Shown in pieces: positions 54,908 to 63,600 of a stretch of 64,000 nucleotides of DNA. This DNA comes from Candidatus Halocynthiibacter alkanivorans. GTDB taxonomy: Bacteria; Pseudomonadota; Alphaproteobacteria; Rhodobacterales; Rhodobacteraceae. Location: NCBI RefSeq assembly GCF_003333265.1, contig NZ_QOLB01000077.1, positions 1-64,000 on the forward strand, in the 5' to 3' direction. The notes under the pieces were generated by a model that was given only the letters and a program-made list of their open reading frames with translations, was not told the origin of the DNA and did not search any database. Position numbers and translations under genes: made by a program. Each line of letters begins with the position of its first letter. Within the stretch, counting starts at the first letter, position 1.

Positions 54908-54931
54908 ACCGTCGCCAATATTGGCGACGGT
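54908..54931 (+). terminator. Perfect 24-bp palindrome after the DUF2339 gene
   Basis: ACCGTCGCCA (54908-54917), ATAT, and TGGCGACGGT (54922-54931) form a perfect palindrome 29 bp after the stop. The strong 10-bp stem with a 4-nt loop suits a terminator, but no T-tract follows. It could alternatively be an operator for phoR. Confidence 0.5.
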
Positions 54932-55030
54932 CTACCCGTTTCCGGCGGATGGACCATCGCCTCTGAGCAGCACTGAGCCAGTAAGACATTTTTCTTCACG
55001 GGATGTGGTCAGCGGTGTAAAAGCCAGCGA

Positions 55031-56125
55031 TTGCAATCCAAAACCTGGCAACCGCAGCTGGCCAAAACACAGATGAGAAACCTGATGAATATTATGGATG
55101 GCGTGTCTGTTCCGGTGATCGGGTTGGATAAGGACCTGAAAGTTCGCTTTGCGAACCGGAAGGCCCGACAAGCCTTTCCTGATCTGGATATCGGCCTCAG
55201 CGTCGAAAAGGCTGTTTCAGAAAAACGCAAATTTATTAATCATCTGCAAGAGACCCTGCACACATCTCGTGAAACGACCACCAGTTTCAAGGCCAAAGAC
55301 GGATTCCGACAGGAGTATCTTGTTACCGCCAGGGAGATCGAACCCGCAGATAACAGCCGTGTAGCCTCGCTTGTGCTGACATTTGAGGACCGCTCGCCGC
55401 TGCGCGACGCCAAGACCATGCGCAGCGATTTTGTCGCCAATGTCAGCCATGAGATCCGCTCGCCGCTGACCTCGATTTCGGGGTTTGTAGAGACATTGCA
55501 GGGTCCGGCCAGTGAGGACGCTGAAGCGCGCGAACTGTTTTTGGAATTGATGGCGAAAGAAGTGGCGCGGATGACCAACCTGGTGACCGGTCTTCTGTCG
55601 CTGTCTCAGGTCGAAGTCAAAGAGCAGCGTGCAATAAAGAAGATTGTGGATATGAACCTGATCCTGGATCAGGCCCGGGAAGCGGTGGTCCCTTTGGCGC
55701 AAAAACGGCGTATGACGGTAGATACGGGGGCGGTACAGCGCCTGCCCGGCCTGCTGGGCAAACATGATGATCTGGTGCGAATGTTCATAAACCTGCTTGA
55801 AAACGCGATAAACTACAGCCGCGACGGCAGCAAAGTGACGCTCAGCACCTGCGTTGAACAAACCGGTAATCCGCTGGGCAAGCCGGCGGTATGCATCTGC
55901 ATCCGGGACGAAGGCATTGGCATCCCTGCGGATGAAATACCGCGCCTGACAGAACGATTTTACCGTGTCGACAAGAGCCGGTCGCGCAATGTGGGCGGCA
56001 CCGGCCTGGGGCTGGCCATTGTGAAACACATTCTGGTGCGTCACCGCGGCCACCTGCTGATCGACAGCACCCCTGGCCATGGCTCAACGTTCAAAGTCTG
56101 TCTGCCACTGGTAAATTCCAATTAA
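55031..56125 (+). CDS. phoR: Phosphate-regulon sensor histidine kinase PhoR
   Basis: A histidine kinase of up to 364 aa. A PAS-like domain (about 20-120) is followed by the HisKA box FVANVSHEIRSPLTSISG with phospho-acceptor H140, then the HATPase domain with N box LLENAINYS, G1 DEGIGIP and G2 GGTGLGLAIVKH. The start is unclear: the frame opens with TTG at 55031, with ATGs at 55073, 55085 and 55094. No transmembrane helix is seen, unlike enterobacterial PhoR, so sensing through PstSCAB-PhoU is expected. It precedes pstSCAB-phoU-phoB. Confidence 0.88.
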   Translation: MQSKTWQPQLAKTQMRNLMNIMDGVSVPVIGLDKDLKVRFANRKARQAFPDLDIGLSVEKAVSEKRKFINHLQETLHTSRETTTSFKAKDGFRQEYLVTAREIEPADNSRVASLVLTFEDRSPLRDAKTMRSDFVANVSHEIRSPLTSISGFVETLQGPASEDAEARELFLELMAKEVARMTNLVTGLLSLSQVEVKEQRAIKKIVDMNLILDQAREAVVPLAQKRRMTVDTGAVQRLPGLLGKHDDLVRMFINLLENAINYSRDGSKVTLSTCVEQTGNPLGKPAVCICIRDEGIGIPADEIPRLTERFYRVDKSRSRNVGGTGLGLAIVKHILVRHRGHLLIDSTPGHGSTFKVCLPLVNSN

Positions 56126-56131
56126 ATTAAG

Positions 56132-56160
56132 CTGTCACACAACTGTTACAGAGCTGTCGT
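56132..56160 (+). promoter_or_regulatory. Pho box (three direct repeats) upstream of pstS
   Basis: CTGTCACACAA, CTGTTACAGAG and CTGTCGT start at 56132, 56143 and 56154, exactly 11 bp apart, matching the CTGTCAT-type PhoB half-sites with their 11-bp period. The third partial unit suggests binding of more than one PhoB dimer. The site begins 6 bp after the phoR stop and lies 77-105 bp ahead of the pstS ATG, so the pst genes can be induced separately from phoR. Confidence 0.88.
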
Positions 56161-56236
56161 ACTCCTGAATCAATCCCGGGTGATTGAAGTCTTGTTCCAT
56201 CCGGAACCCATAAGACACTTAAGGAGACACTCTGAA

Positions 56237-57274
56237 ATGCCTGTTCGCTTAATGTCCACCGCAGCCGCCGCGCTGCTTGTTGTTGCCGCCACAACGCCCG
56301 CGATGGCGCAGGAACAAATCAACATCGTGGGATCCTCCACCGTGTTTCCCTTTGCAACAACGGTTGCTGAACGGTTCGGCAAATCCACCGACTTCAAGAC
56401 ACCGATTGTGGAAAGCACCGGCTCCGGTGGCGGGCTGAAACTGTTCTGCGCCGGCACCGGCAGCAACACGCCTGATATTGCCAATGCCTCGCGCCGGATC
56501 AAAGCCTCAGAAGTCGCGCTCTGCGCGGAAAATGGGGTGAGCGAGATTGTCGAAGCCATGATCGGCTTTGACGGCATCGTGATGGCCAATTCCATGACCG
56601 CGACGCAGTTGGACCTGTCCCTGCGTGATATTTTCCTCGCTCTGGCCAGGGATGTGCCCGATGAGGATGGCGGCACCCGTCCCAACCCTTATGAGACCTG
56701 GAACCAGGTCAATCCTGCCCTGCCCGAGATCAAAATCGAGGTCCTTGGGCCACCGCCGACCTCGGGAACACGTGACGCCTTCGCTGAACTGGCGATGGAA
56801 GGTGGATGCAAGACATTTGACTGGGTCAAGGCGCTGAAAAAATCGGACAAGCCCACCTATAAATCGCTGTGCCACACCATCCGCGAAGACGGCGCCTATA
56901 TTGAGGCCGGCGAGAACGACAATCTGATCGTTTTGAAGCTGCTGGCAAACCCTGACGCTATGGGCATCTTTGGCTACAGTTTTCTGGAGCAGAACAGCGA
57001 TGTGCTTCAGGGCTCTGTTGTAAACGATGTGGAGCCCGAATTTGAAGAGATCGCCGTCGGCAATTATCCGATCGCCCGCTCGCTCTATTTCTACATCAAA
57101 AAGGCGCATGTCGGCGTGGTGCCCGGCCTCAAAGCGTTTCTGAGGGAATTCACCTCAGAAGACGCCTGGGGTGACGACGGGTATCTGGCCGACAAGGGGC
57201 TGATCCCGCTGAGCGCAGAAGAACGGAAGATCCAGGCGAACCGGATCAACGGCCTCAGCCTGCTCAACATGTAA
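56237..57274 (+). CDS. pstS: Phosphate ABC transporter substrate-binding protein
   Basis: A 345-aa periplasmic phosphate receptor with a signal peptide (1-23, ends AMAQ). Phosphate-contact segments INIVGSSTVFPF, ESTGSGGGLKLFC and PPPTSGTRDAF are present. The ATG at 56237 has AAGGAG 11 bases upstream. It is under a clear Pho box. A hairpin follows before pstC. It belongs to the longer alphaproteobacterial PstS type. Confidence 0.94.
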   Translation: MPVRLMSTAAAALLVVAATTPAMAQEQINIVGSSTVFPFATTVAERFGKSTDFKTPIVESTGSGGGLKLFCAGTGSNTPDIANASRRIKASEVALCAENGVSEIVEAMIGFDGIVMANSMTATQLDLSLRDIFLALARDVPDEDGGTRPNPYETWNQVNPALPEIKIEVLGPPPTSGTRDAFAELAMEGGCKTFDWVKALKKSDKPTYKSLCHTIREDGAYIEAGENDNLIVLKLLANPDAMGIFGYSFLEQNSDVLQGSVVNDVEPEFEEIAVGNYPIARSLYFYIKKAHVGVVPGLKAFLREFTSEDAWGDDGYLADKGLIPLSAEERKIQANRINGLSLLNM

Positions 57275-57282
57275 CTGCTGCA

Positions 57283-57307
57283 GACCCGGTCCGGCACCCG
57301 CCGGGTC
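57283..57307 (+). terminator. Hairpin between pstS and pstC
   Basis: GACCCGG (57283-57289) and CCGGGTC (57301-57307) form a 7-bp stem in the 62-bp gap after pstS. There is no T-tract. Such hairpins often stabilise the binding-protein message or cause partial termination. Confidence 0.45.
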
Positions 57308-57336
57308 GGGACACCATTTGAAGGAAGATCAGGCCG

Positions 57337-58287
57337 ATGGCTGATCAAACACTAATTCTGACAAGACCGGCACGCAGCGGCTGGCGGGACCGGATGGTTG
57401 TTTCGCTGCTGGCGGCAGCCGCCGGGGTGGCCATTCTGGTGACCGGCGGCATTGTATTATCGCTGGTATTTGAAACAATTCAGTTTTTCAAAAAGGTCCC
57501 GGTCGCGGATTTTCTGTTTGGACTGAACTGGAGCCCGCAAACCGCGATCCGGGCGGATCAGGTCGGCGCTGCAGGTAGTTTTGGCGCCATCCCTCTGATC
57601 AATGGCACGCTGTTGATCAGCGCGATTGCGATGGCGGTGGCGACGCCGCTTGGCCTCGCCTCGGCTGTCTACCTGTCCGAATATGCTGGCAAGGCGGCGC
57701 GGAGCTGGATCAAACCGGCGCTTGAAGTGCTCGCGGGCATTCCGACGGTCGTTTACGGGTTTTTCGCGGCACTGACCATTGCCCCGTTCATTCGTATGAC
57801 CGGCGGCCAGTTCGGCCTGGAGATCGCCTCCGAAAGCGCACTGGCGGCCGGAATTGCCATGGGGCTGATGATTGTACCGCTGATTTCCTCACTGTCTGAT
57901 GATGTGATCAACGCGGTGCCGCAATCGTTGCGGGATGCGTCGCTGGGTCTGGGCGCGACCCGCTCCGAAACCATCCGCCGGGTCGTTTTGCCCGCCGCCC
58001 TGCCCGGCATGGCCGGCGCATTACTGCTGGCCGCATCCCGCGCCATTGGCGAGACGATGATCGTTTTGATGGCGGCGGGTATGGCGGCGAAACTTACGCT
58101 GAACCCGCTGGACGCTGTCACTACGATTACGGTGCAGATTGTCGCGCTGCTGACCGGAGACCAGGAGTTTGACAGCGCAAAAACCCTGTCAGCCTTTGCG
58201 CTTGGGCTGCTGCTGTTCATCATCACGCTTGTTCTCAACATTGTCGCATTGGGCATCGTCAAGAAATACCAGGAACGCTATGATTAA
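57337..58287 (+). CDS. pstC: Phosphate ABC transporter permease PstC
   Basis: A 316-aa permease with six or more helices and the MetI-type loop SLRDASLGLGATRSETIRRVVLP. LEVLAGIPTVVYGFFA is a hallmark of PstC. It is preceded by GAAGGAAG. The 3' end overlaps pstA by 8 nt. It forms the channel with PstA. Confidence 0.94.
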   Translation: MADQTLILTRPARSGWRDRMVVSLLAAAAGVAILVTGGIVLSLVFETIQFFKKVPVADFLFGLNWSPQTAIRADQVGAAGSFGAIPLINGTLLISAIAMAVATPLGLASAVYLSEYAGKAARSWIKPALEVLAGIPTVVYGFFAALTIAPFIRMTGGQFGLEIASESALAAGIAMGLMIVPLISSLSDDVINAVPQSLRDASLGLGATRSETIRRVVLPAALPGMAGALLLAASRAIGETMIVLMAAGMAAKLTLNPLDAVTTITVQIVALLTGDQEFDSAKTLSAFALGLLLFIITLVLNIVALGIVKKYQERYD

Positions 58288-59539
58288 TCTCACAAAACAA
58301 GCCGGTTTCGATCTGGCCAGGCGGCACCGGGCGGAACAGCGGTTTCAGTGGGCCGGGCGTCTGGCAATCCTGACCTCGCTGGCCTTCCTCGTCTTTATGA
58401 CCGGCTCCATTCTCATCGATGCTGCGGGTGTTGTCCGACGGACGCAGATTGCGGTGGCGGTGGATCTGAAGTCGGGCTTGGTTGACCCTGCTGATATCAC
58501 AAGCGCCAGCTTTGGGGCGATATTGAAATCCGGGTTGCGGGCGCAGTTTCCTGAGGTCAGCACGCGCCGGCAAAAGAAGAAACTCTACAATCTGGTCAGC
58601 CCCGAAGGCAGTTTTGAGATCAAACGCCAGGTGCGGGATGATCCGGCACTACTGGGCGGCGTTCAAACACTTTGGCTGACCGCCTCGGACGACCTGGATC
58701 TGTATCTGCGCGGCAAAATTGACACCAGCCTACCGGAAAACCGGCGCCGGATCTCGAATGCCGAGGTCACCTGGATCGAAGAGTTGCAACAGGCGGGGCA
58801 GATCCGTCGGGTGCTGAACTGGGGCTTCCTGACCGGTGGCGACAGTCGCGAGCCGGAAATTGCCGGTATTCTCAGCGCCCTGATCGGATCTTTGTTTTCG
58901 CTGGCGGTGTGTTTTTCCCTGTCCTTTCCCATTGGCATCGGCGCAGCGATCTATCTGGAAGAATTCGCCCCGAAAAACCGGATTTCCGACCTGATTGAAG
59001 TGAATATCAACAACCTGGCGGCGGTGCCCTCGATTGTTTTCGGCCTGCTGGGTCTGTCGATCTTTCTCGGTTATATGGGCCTGCTGCGCTCCTCGCCTCT
59101 GGTTGGGGGCATGGTGCTGGCGCTGATGACACTGCCGACCATCATCATTGCAGCGCGCGCCTCGCTTCGCTCGGTGCCGCCCTCCTTCAAAGAAGCGGCG
59201 CTGGCGCTGGGGGCGACGCCGGTGCAAGCGGTTTTTCACCACGTTTTGCCGGTGGCCATGCCGGGCATGTTAACCGGCGCCATCATCGGCATGGCGCAGG
59301 CGCTGGGAGAAACGGCGCCCTTGCTGATGATCGGCATGGTCGCCTTCATCGTCGATCTGCCACAGTCGATCCTGGAACCTGCCACCGCCCTGCCCGTACA
59401 GATATTCCTGTGGGCCGACAGCCCGGAACGGGCCTTCACCGAAAAAACCGCCGCGGCGATCATCGTGCTGCTGATCTTTCTGATCGCCATGAACCTGATC
59501 GCCATCCTGTTGCGCCGCAAACTTGAACAAAGGTTCTGA
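58280..59539 (+). CDS. pstA: Phosphate ABC transporter permease PstA
   Basis: A 419-aa permease. I start it at ATG 58280, which overlaps the pstC end; a longer frame from 58169 lies inside pstC. It is longer than the E. coli protein because of an extra periplasmic segment of about 130 residues after the first helix (about 60-190), as is usual in Rhodobacterales. The conserved core has [17 protein letters not shown] and the ATPase-contact loop [23 protein letters not shown]. Confidence 0.93.
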   Translation: MINLTKQAGFDLARRHRAEQRFQWAGRLAILTSLAFLVFMTGSILIDAAGVVRRTQIAVAVDLKSGLVDPADITSASFGAILKSGLRAQFPEVSTRRQKKKLYNLVSPEGSFEIKRQVRDDPALLGGVQTLWLTASDDLDLYLRGKIDTSLPENRRRISNAEVTWIEELQQAGQIRRVLNWGFLTGGDSREPEIAGILSALIGSLFSLAVCFSLSFPIGIGAAIYLEEFAPKNRISDLIEVNINNLAAVPSIVFGLLGLSIFLGYMGLLRSSPLVGGMVLALMTLPTIIIAARASLRSVPPSFKEAALALGATPVQAVFHHVLPVAMPGMLTGAIIGMAQALGETAPLLMIGMVAFIVDLPQSILEPATALPVQIFLWADSPERAFTEKTAAAIIVLLIFLIAMNLIAILLRRKLEQRF

Positions 59540-59541
59540 GA

Positions 59542-60303
59542 ATGACCCGTCCTTTTATCGCCGCCCGCGGCATGAACGTCTTTTATGGCGACAAACAAGC
59601 GCTTTTTGACATCGATCTGGATATCGAAGCCAACAAGGTCACCGCGCTGATTGGCCCGTCGGGCTGCGGGAAATCCACCTTTCTGCGCACGATTAACCGC
59701 ATGAACGATCTGATTGCGAACTGCCGTTTTGACGGTTCACTGCAAATCGGCGGCCAGCAGGTCTATGACACGGCGGTGGATGTGGTGGCCTTGCGCGCCC
59801 AGGTCGGCATGGTGTTTCAAAAACCCAACCCGTTCCCGAAATCGATCTTTGACAACGTCGCATATGGTTTGAAAATCCACGGGCTGGCCAGCTCAAAAAG
59901 CGAATTACAGGATCGGGTGGAATGGAGTCTGAAAAGCGCCGGGTTGTGGGACGAGATTGCCAACCGGCTGGACCAGCCCGGCAACAGCCTGTCTGGGGGG
60001 CAACAGCAGCGCCTGTGTATTGCCCGCACAATCGCAGTGCAGCCCAAAGTGATCCTGATGGATGAACCTTGCTCCGCTCTTGATCCCATCGCCACCGCCG
60101 TGATCGAGGATTTGATCGACAGTTTGCGCGAAGATTACAGCATCGTCATCGTCACCCATTCAATGCATCAGGCGGCGCGGATTTCACAACGCACCGCTTT
60201 CTTTCATCTGGGCCGGCTGATCGAGGCCGGGGATACAACACAGATGTTCACCACGCCCCGCGAGGAGCAGACCCAGAATTATATCACCGGACGCACAGGC
60301 TAG
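59542..60303 (+). CDS. pstB: Phosphate ABC transporter ATP-binding protein PstB
   Basis: A 253-aa ATPase with Walker [11 protein letters not shown] (38-47), the PstB-specific RTINRMNDL, signature [13 protein letters not shown], Walker [14 protein letters not shown] and H-loop VTHSM. It begins 2 bp after the pstA stop and completes the PstSCAB importer. Confidence 0.96.
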   Translation: MTRPFIAARGMNVFYGDKQALFDIDLDIEANKVTALIGPSGCGKSTFLRTINRMNDLIANCRFDGSLQIGGQQVYDTAVDVVALRAQVGMVFQKPNPFPKSIFDNVAYGLKIHGLASSKSELQDRVEWSLKSAGLWDEIANRLDQPGNSLSGGQQQRLCIARTIAVQPKVILMDEPCSALDPIATAVIEDLIDSLREDYSIVIVTHSMHQAARISQRTAFFHLGRLIEAGDTTQMFTTPREEQTQNYITGRTG

Positions 60304-60311
60304 GACGACTC

Positions 60312-60983
60312 ATGAAAAACGCACATATCGTCGCCCGCTTCGACGAAGATCTGAGCAAAATCAAAACCCGTATTCTGGAGATGGGCAAGCTGGTCATTTC
60401 ACAGATCAAAGACGCTTCCGCCGCGCTGGAGAGACTTGACGCCAGCGAAGTCGACCGGCTGATCGCCACGGACCGCAGGATCAACGGCATGAACAAAGAT
60501 ATCCACAATCGTGCCGAACGGCTGATTGCGCTGCGCCAGCCCGTGGCTCTGGATCTGCGCCAGGCCATTTTGCCAATCAATATGGCCGGCGAGCTGGAGC
60601 GGATCGGCGACCACGCGAAATCCACCGCGAAACTGGCGCGCAAATTGTCTGACGCAGGCGCGGGTGAGCAGGTCATGCGCATGGTGCAGGAGATGAGCGT
60701 GCTGCTGCAGACCATGCTGGCCCAGGCCCTGATCGCCTACAGCCACAGCGATATCAAACTGGCCGCTGAGGTCCGGGAAGCGGATAAAGAGGTCGACAGG
60801 CTAAACAAGGCCGTATTTGCAGCGGCGCTTCAGGCGATCAGACAAAGCCCTGCCGAAGCGGAAGCCCTGGTCCGGTTGATCTTGCTGGCGCGGAATTTTG
60901 AACGGGGGGGCGATCACGTTGTAAATATGGCGCGCCACGTGCATCAGATTGTCACAGGCGAGGATCTGAAAGCCTCGTCATAG
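60312..60983 (+). CDS. phoU: Phosphate signaling protein PhoU
   Basis: A 223-aa all-helical protein with two PhoU repeats. Each repeat carries a metal-binding type motif: LERIGDHAKSTAK and FERGGDHVVNMARH. It links the state of the Pst transporter to PhoR and restrains PhoB when phosphate is plentiful. It lies 8 bp after pstB and 69 bp before phoB. Confidence 0.95.
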   Translation: MKNAHIVARFDEDLSKIKTRILEMGKLVISQIKDASAALERLDASEVDRLIATDRRINGMNKDIHNRAERLIALRQPVALDLRQAILPINMAGELERIGDHAKSTAKLARKLSDAGAGEQVMRMVQEMSVLLQTMLAQALIAYSHSDIKLAAEVREADKEVDRLNKAVFAAALQAIRQSPAEAEALVRLILLARNFERGGDHVVNMARHVHQIVTGEDLKASS

Positions 60984-61052
60984 GGGAATTGCCTTGCGCC
61001 GGGCGCCTGTCTGAAGTCTGCCCTTTATGGTCTCCAATGAAAGAATAACCGC

Positions 61053-61748
61053 GTGAGCCTTGTCACCCCCCGACTGCTGATCATTGAGGACGAACCCTCG
61101 CAGATCGAGATTTTGCGCTACAACTTTGCCCGCCAGGGGTTTGACGTGCGCGTTGCGACCGACGGAGAAGAAGGGCTGCAAGCGGCGACAGAAGATCCGC
61201 CGGATCTGATCCTGCTGGACTGGATGTTGCCGGAGTTGCCGGGGATTGAAGTGTGCCGCCAGCTGCGCCGCAACAAGATAACGCGCGAAATTCCGGTAAT
61301 CATGCTGACGGCCCGGTCCGAAGAAAAGGACAAGATCCGTGGGCTCGACGGCGGCGCGGACGATTATGTGACCAAGCCCTATTCGGTCAAAGAGCTGATC
61401 GCACGGGCACGTGCCGCGCTGCGTCGCCCGACCGCCAGTGTGACGGAAAACATCCTCAGCGTTGGCGCAGTCCAGGCAAATCTGGAAAAACATACAGTGC
61501 ACAGCAACGGCGTTCTGGTGCAGATAAGCCCAACTGAGTTCCGGCTTCTCGTTGCTCTGATGCAAAGTCCGGAACGGGTGTTTTCCCGCGAACAATTGCT
61601 GGACATGGTCTGGGGCATCAGTGCCGATCTGGAGACGCGCACCGTCGATGTTCACATCGGTCGTCTGAGACGCGCCCTGCACCCGGATGGCGCGCCGGGG
61701 CCGATCCGCACCATACGCGGGTTTGGCTACGCCATGGGGCCTGGCTGA
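61053..61748 (+). CDS. phoB: Phosphate regulon response regulator PhoB
   Basis: A 231-aa OmpR-class response regulator. The receiver domain has the acidic pair IIEDEPS, phospho-acceptor D56 in LLDWMLPE, and K108 in YVTKPYS. The C-terminal winged helix has SPTEFRLLVALMQSPERVFSREQLL (split SPTEFRLLVALM, ERVFSREQLLD) and RTIRGFGYAMG. The start is GTG 61053. It is the last gene of the locus and should bind the Pho box ahead of pstS. Confidence 0.95.
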   Translation: MSLVTPRLLIIEDEPSQIEILRYNFARQGFDVRVATDGEEGLQAATEDPPDLILLDWMLPELPGIEVCRQLRRNKITREIPVIMLTARSEEKDKIRGLDGGADDYVTKPYSVKELIARARAALRRPTASVTENILSVGAVQANLEKHTVHSNGVLVQISPTEFRLLVALMQSPERVFSREQLLDMVWGISADLETRTVDVHIGRLRRALHPDGAPGPIRTIRGFGYAMGPG

Positions 61749-61879
61749 CAGGCTTGCTGATCACAATCGGCGCGCAAGTGATCTGTCGCCATCCGCTGGT
61801 GTGAGAGGCGATACCCGGGCGTCAGCTAGAGCCGCTCTGCTTTGCGGTGCCCTGTCGCAGCCCCGGTGGTCTGGTAAAA

Positions 61880-62329
61880 TCAAATCACATCGAGCGAGAC
61901 TTTGACACGGTCCATCACCACCGAAGTCTTGAACCGGCTGATGTTGGATTCGTCAAAGAAATGCGCCTCGGTGAATTCCTCATATTCCTTGATGTCACGC
62001 ACCGCCAGGATCAGTAAAAAATCGGCCTCTCCGGTGGTATAATAACATTGCTGCACACAGGGGGCGTTGCGCATTTTGCGTTTGAAAGCATCCAGATGCG
62101 CGCGGTTTTCACGTTCAAGGATCACCTCGACAACAACGGTCATTTCGCGGTTTAGTTTCGCCGGAGACAGCACCGCGATCTCGCGCTCGATCACGCCACT
62201 TTCGCGCAGCTTTTTCAAACGTTTCTGAACCGCAGGCGGCGACAGGCCCACATCCTGGCTGATCGTTTCAGCGGTCAGGCGGGCGTTGTTTTGTACCAGC
62301 CGCAGAATCTCAAGGTCTTTGTCATCCAT
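61880..62329 (-). CDS. Lrp/AsnC family transcriptional regulator
   Basis: A 149-aa feast/famine regulator. The N-terminal helix-turn-helix (about 1-60) contains LDLEILRLVQNNARLT-like sequence (DKDLEILRLVQNNARLTAET) and VGLSPPAVQKRLKKL. The C-terminal RAM ligand domain contains CVQQCYYTTGEADFLLI. I use the ATG at 62327-62329; in-frame ATGs further upstream reach 62401. It is divergent from the M20 amidohydrolase-dpaL pair and probably regulates it in response to an amino acid. Confidence 0.9.
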   Translation of the reverse strand: MDDKDLEILRLVQNNARLTAETISQDVGLSPPAVQKRLKKLRESGVIEREIAVLSPAKLNREMTVVVEVILERENRAHLDAFKRKMRNAPCVQQCYYTTGEADFLLILAVRDIKEYEEFTEAHFFDESNISRFKTSVVMDRVKVSLDVI

Positions 62330-62450
62330 GTTCTGAAATTGATCGCAAACTGGCATGACTTCAATCAATTTCGTTCCATACCGGATGCTTTCAATGCCCA
62401 TACTCCTGCAATCCCTGTAGTCTGTGTAGCGAATTAGTATGAGGGCCGTG

Positions 62451-63596
62451 ATGGACGAGTTTCACCAACGACTGACAGAATTGCGCCGTGATTTACACCG
62501 CCGGCCTGAGCTGGGTTTTCAGGAAGACCGCACCCGGGCGGTGGTGGCGGATCAATTGCGCGCGCTTGGCCTGGAGGTGCATGAAGGTGCCGGCATTGTG
62601 GGCGTACTGCGGGCGGGGCATGGCAACCGGGCGATCGCATTGCGCGCAGATATGGACGCGCTGCCCATCCGTGAGGCCACGCGCCATGACTACCGTTCAA
62701 AAAACGACGGCGTGATGCATGCCTGTGGCCATGATGGTCATATGGCGATGCTGCTTGGCGCGGCGGAGCGCCTGTCAAAGGATGCCGATTTTGACGGTAC
62801 TGTAGTATTCCTGTTCCAGCCCAACGAAGAGCACGGTCTGGGCGCGAAGGCGATGATTGACGAAGGCGTGCTGGAGCGGTTTCCGGTCGATGAAATCTAT
62901 GCGATCCACAATTTCCCCGGCGCGCCGCTGGGTCAGGCCCTGACACGGCCGGGGCTGATCTGCAGCAGCGAGAGCCTGTTTGAGATTGCCATCACCGGCC
63001 AGGGCGGACACGCCTCGATGCCACAGGTCGGGGTGGATGCGATCACCGTGGCGGCGGAACTGGTGCAGGCTTTGCAAACCATTGTATCACGCAAACTGGC
63101 GCCCGGCGCCGGCGCGGTGGTTTCGGTGACCGAGTTTCTGACCGACGGGCAGCGCAACGTGCTTCCGGGGCATGTTACGCTCAAAGGCGATGCGCGTGCG
63201 CGCGGCGGCCAGGACCGTGCGGCCATCGAGCGCTTCATGCGCCAGATCGCCAACGGCATTGCCGCCGCTCATGGTGTCAGCATTGGGGTCACTTTCGACA
63301 CCGAATTCATCGAGACGATGAATGCCGACGCCCCCACCGAGGCAGTGGTCCGCGCCGCCCGCGCCATCGGGCTGGACACCATCCCGGACTGTCAGCCGAT
63401 GAGCTTTTCCGAAGATTTCGCCCATTTTTGCGCTGCAGTGCCCGGATGTTTCCTGCTTCTGGGTAATGGCACCGATGGCGCCCACGGGCAGCCGCTACAT
63501 GCGGCAGATTACGATTTTAACGACGCATTATTGCCAATTGGAACAGCCCTCTGGGCGCAATTGGTCCGGGACAGGCTCCCGCTGAGAAAGGACTGA
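62451..63596 (+). CDS. M20 family amidohydrolase (hippurate hydrolase/aminoacylase type)
   Basis: A 381-aa dinuclear metallohydrolase. The metal-binding HACGHDGHMAMLLG, the catalytic Glu-Glu pair in FQPNEEHGLGAKAM and the late His in MSFSEDFAHF are present, with the dimerisation lid domain (about 180-290, GQGGHASMPQVGVDAI). These enzymes cleave N-acyl amino acids. I start it at ATG 62451 with GAGG upstream. It is 4 bp ahead of the diaminopropionate ammonia-lyase gene, suggesting that the substrate is an N-acylated 2,3-diaminopropionate or similar amino acid. Confidence 0.9.
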   Translation: MDEFHQRLTELRRDLHRRPELGFQEDRTRAVVADQLRALGLEVHEGAGIVGVLRAGHGNRAIALRADMDALPIREATRHDYRSKNDGVMHACGHDGHMAMLLGAAERLSKDADFDGTVVFLFQPNEEHGLGAKAMIDEGVLERFPVDEIYAIHNFPGAPLGQALTRPGLICSSESLFEIAITGQGGHASMPQVGVDAITVAAELVQALQTIVSRKLAPGAGAVVSVTEFLTDGQRNVLPGHVTLKGDARARGGQDRAAIERFMRQIANGIAAAHGVSIGVTFDTEFIETMNADAPTEAVVRAARAIGLDTIPDCQPMSFSEDFAHFCAAVPGCFLLLGNGTDGAHGQPLHAADYDFNDALLPIGTALWAQLVRDRLPLRKD

Positions 63597-63600
63597 ACTG

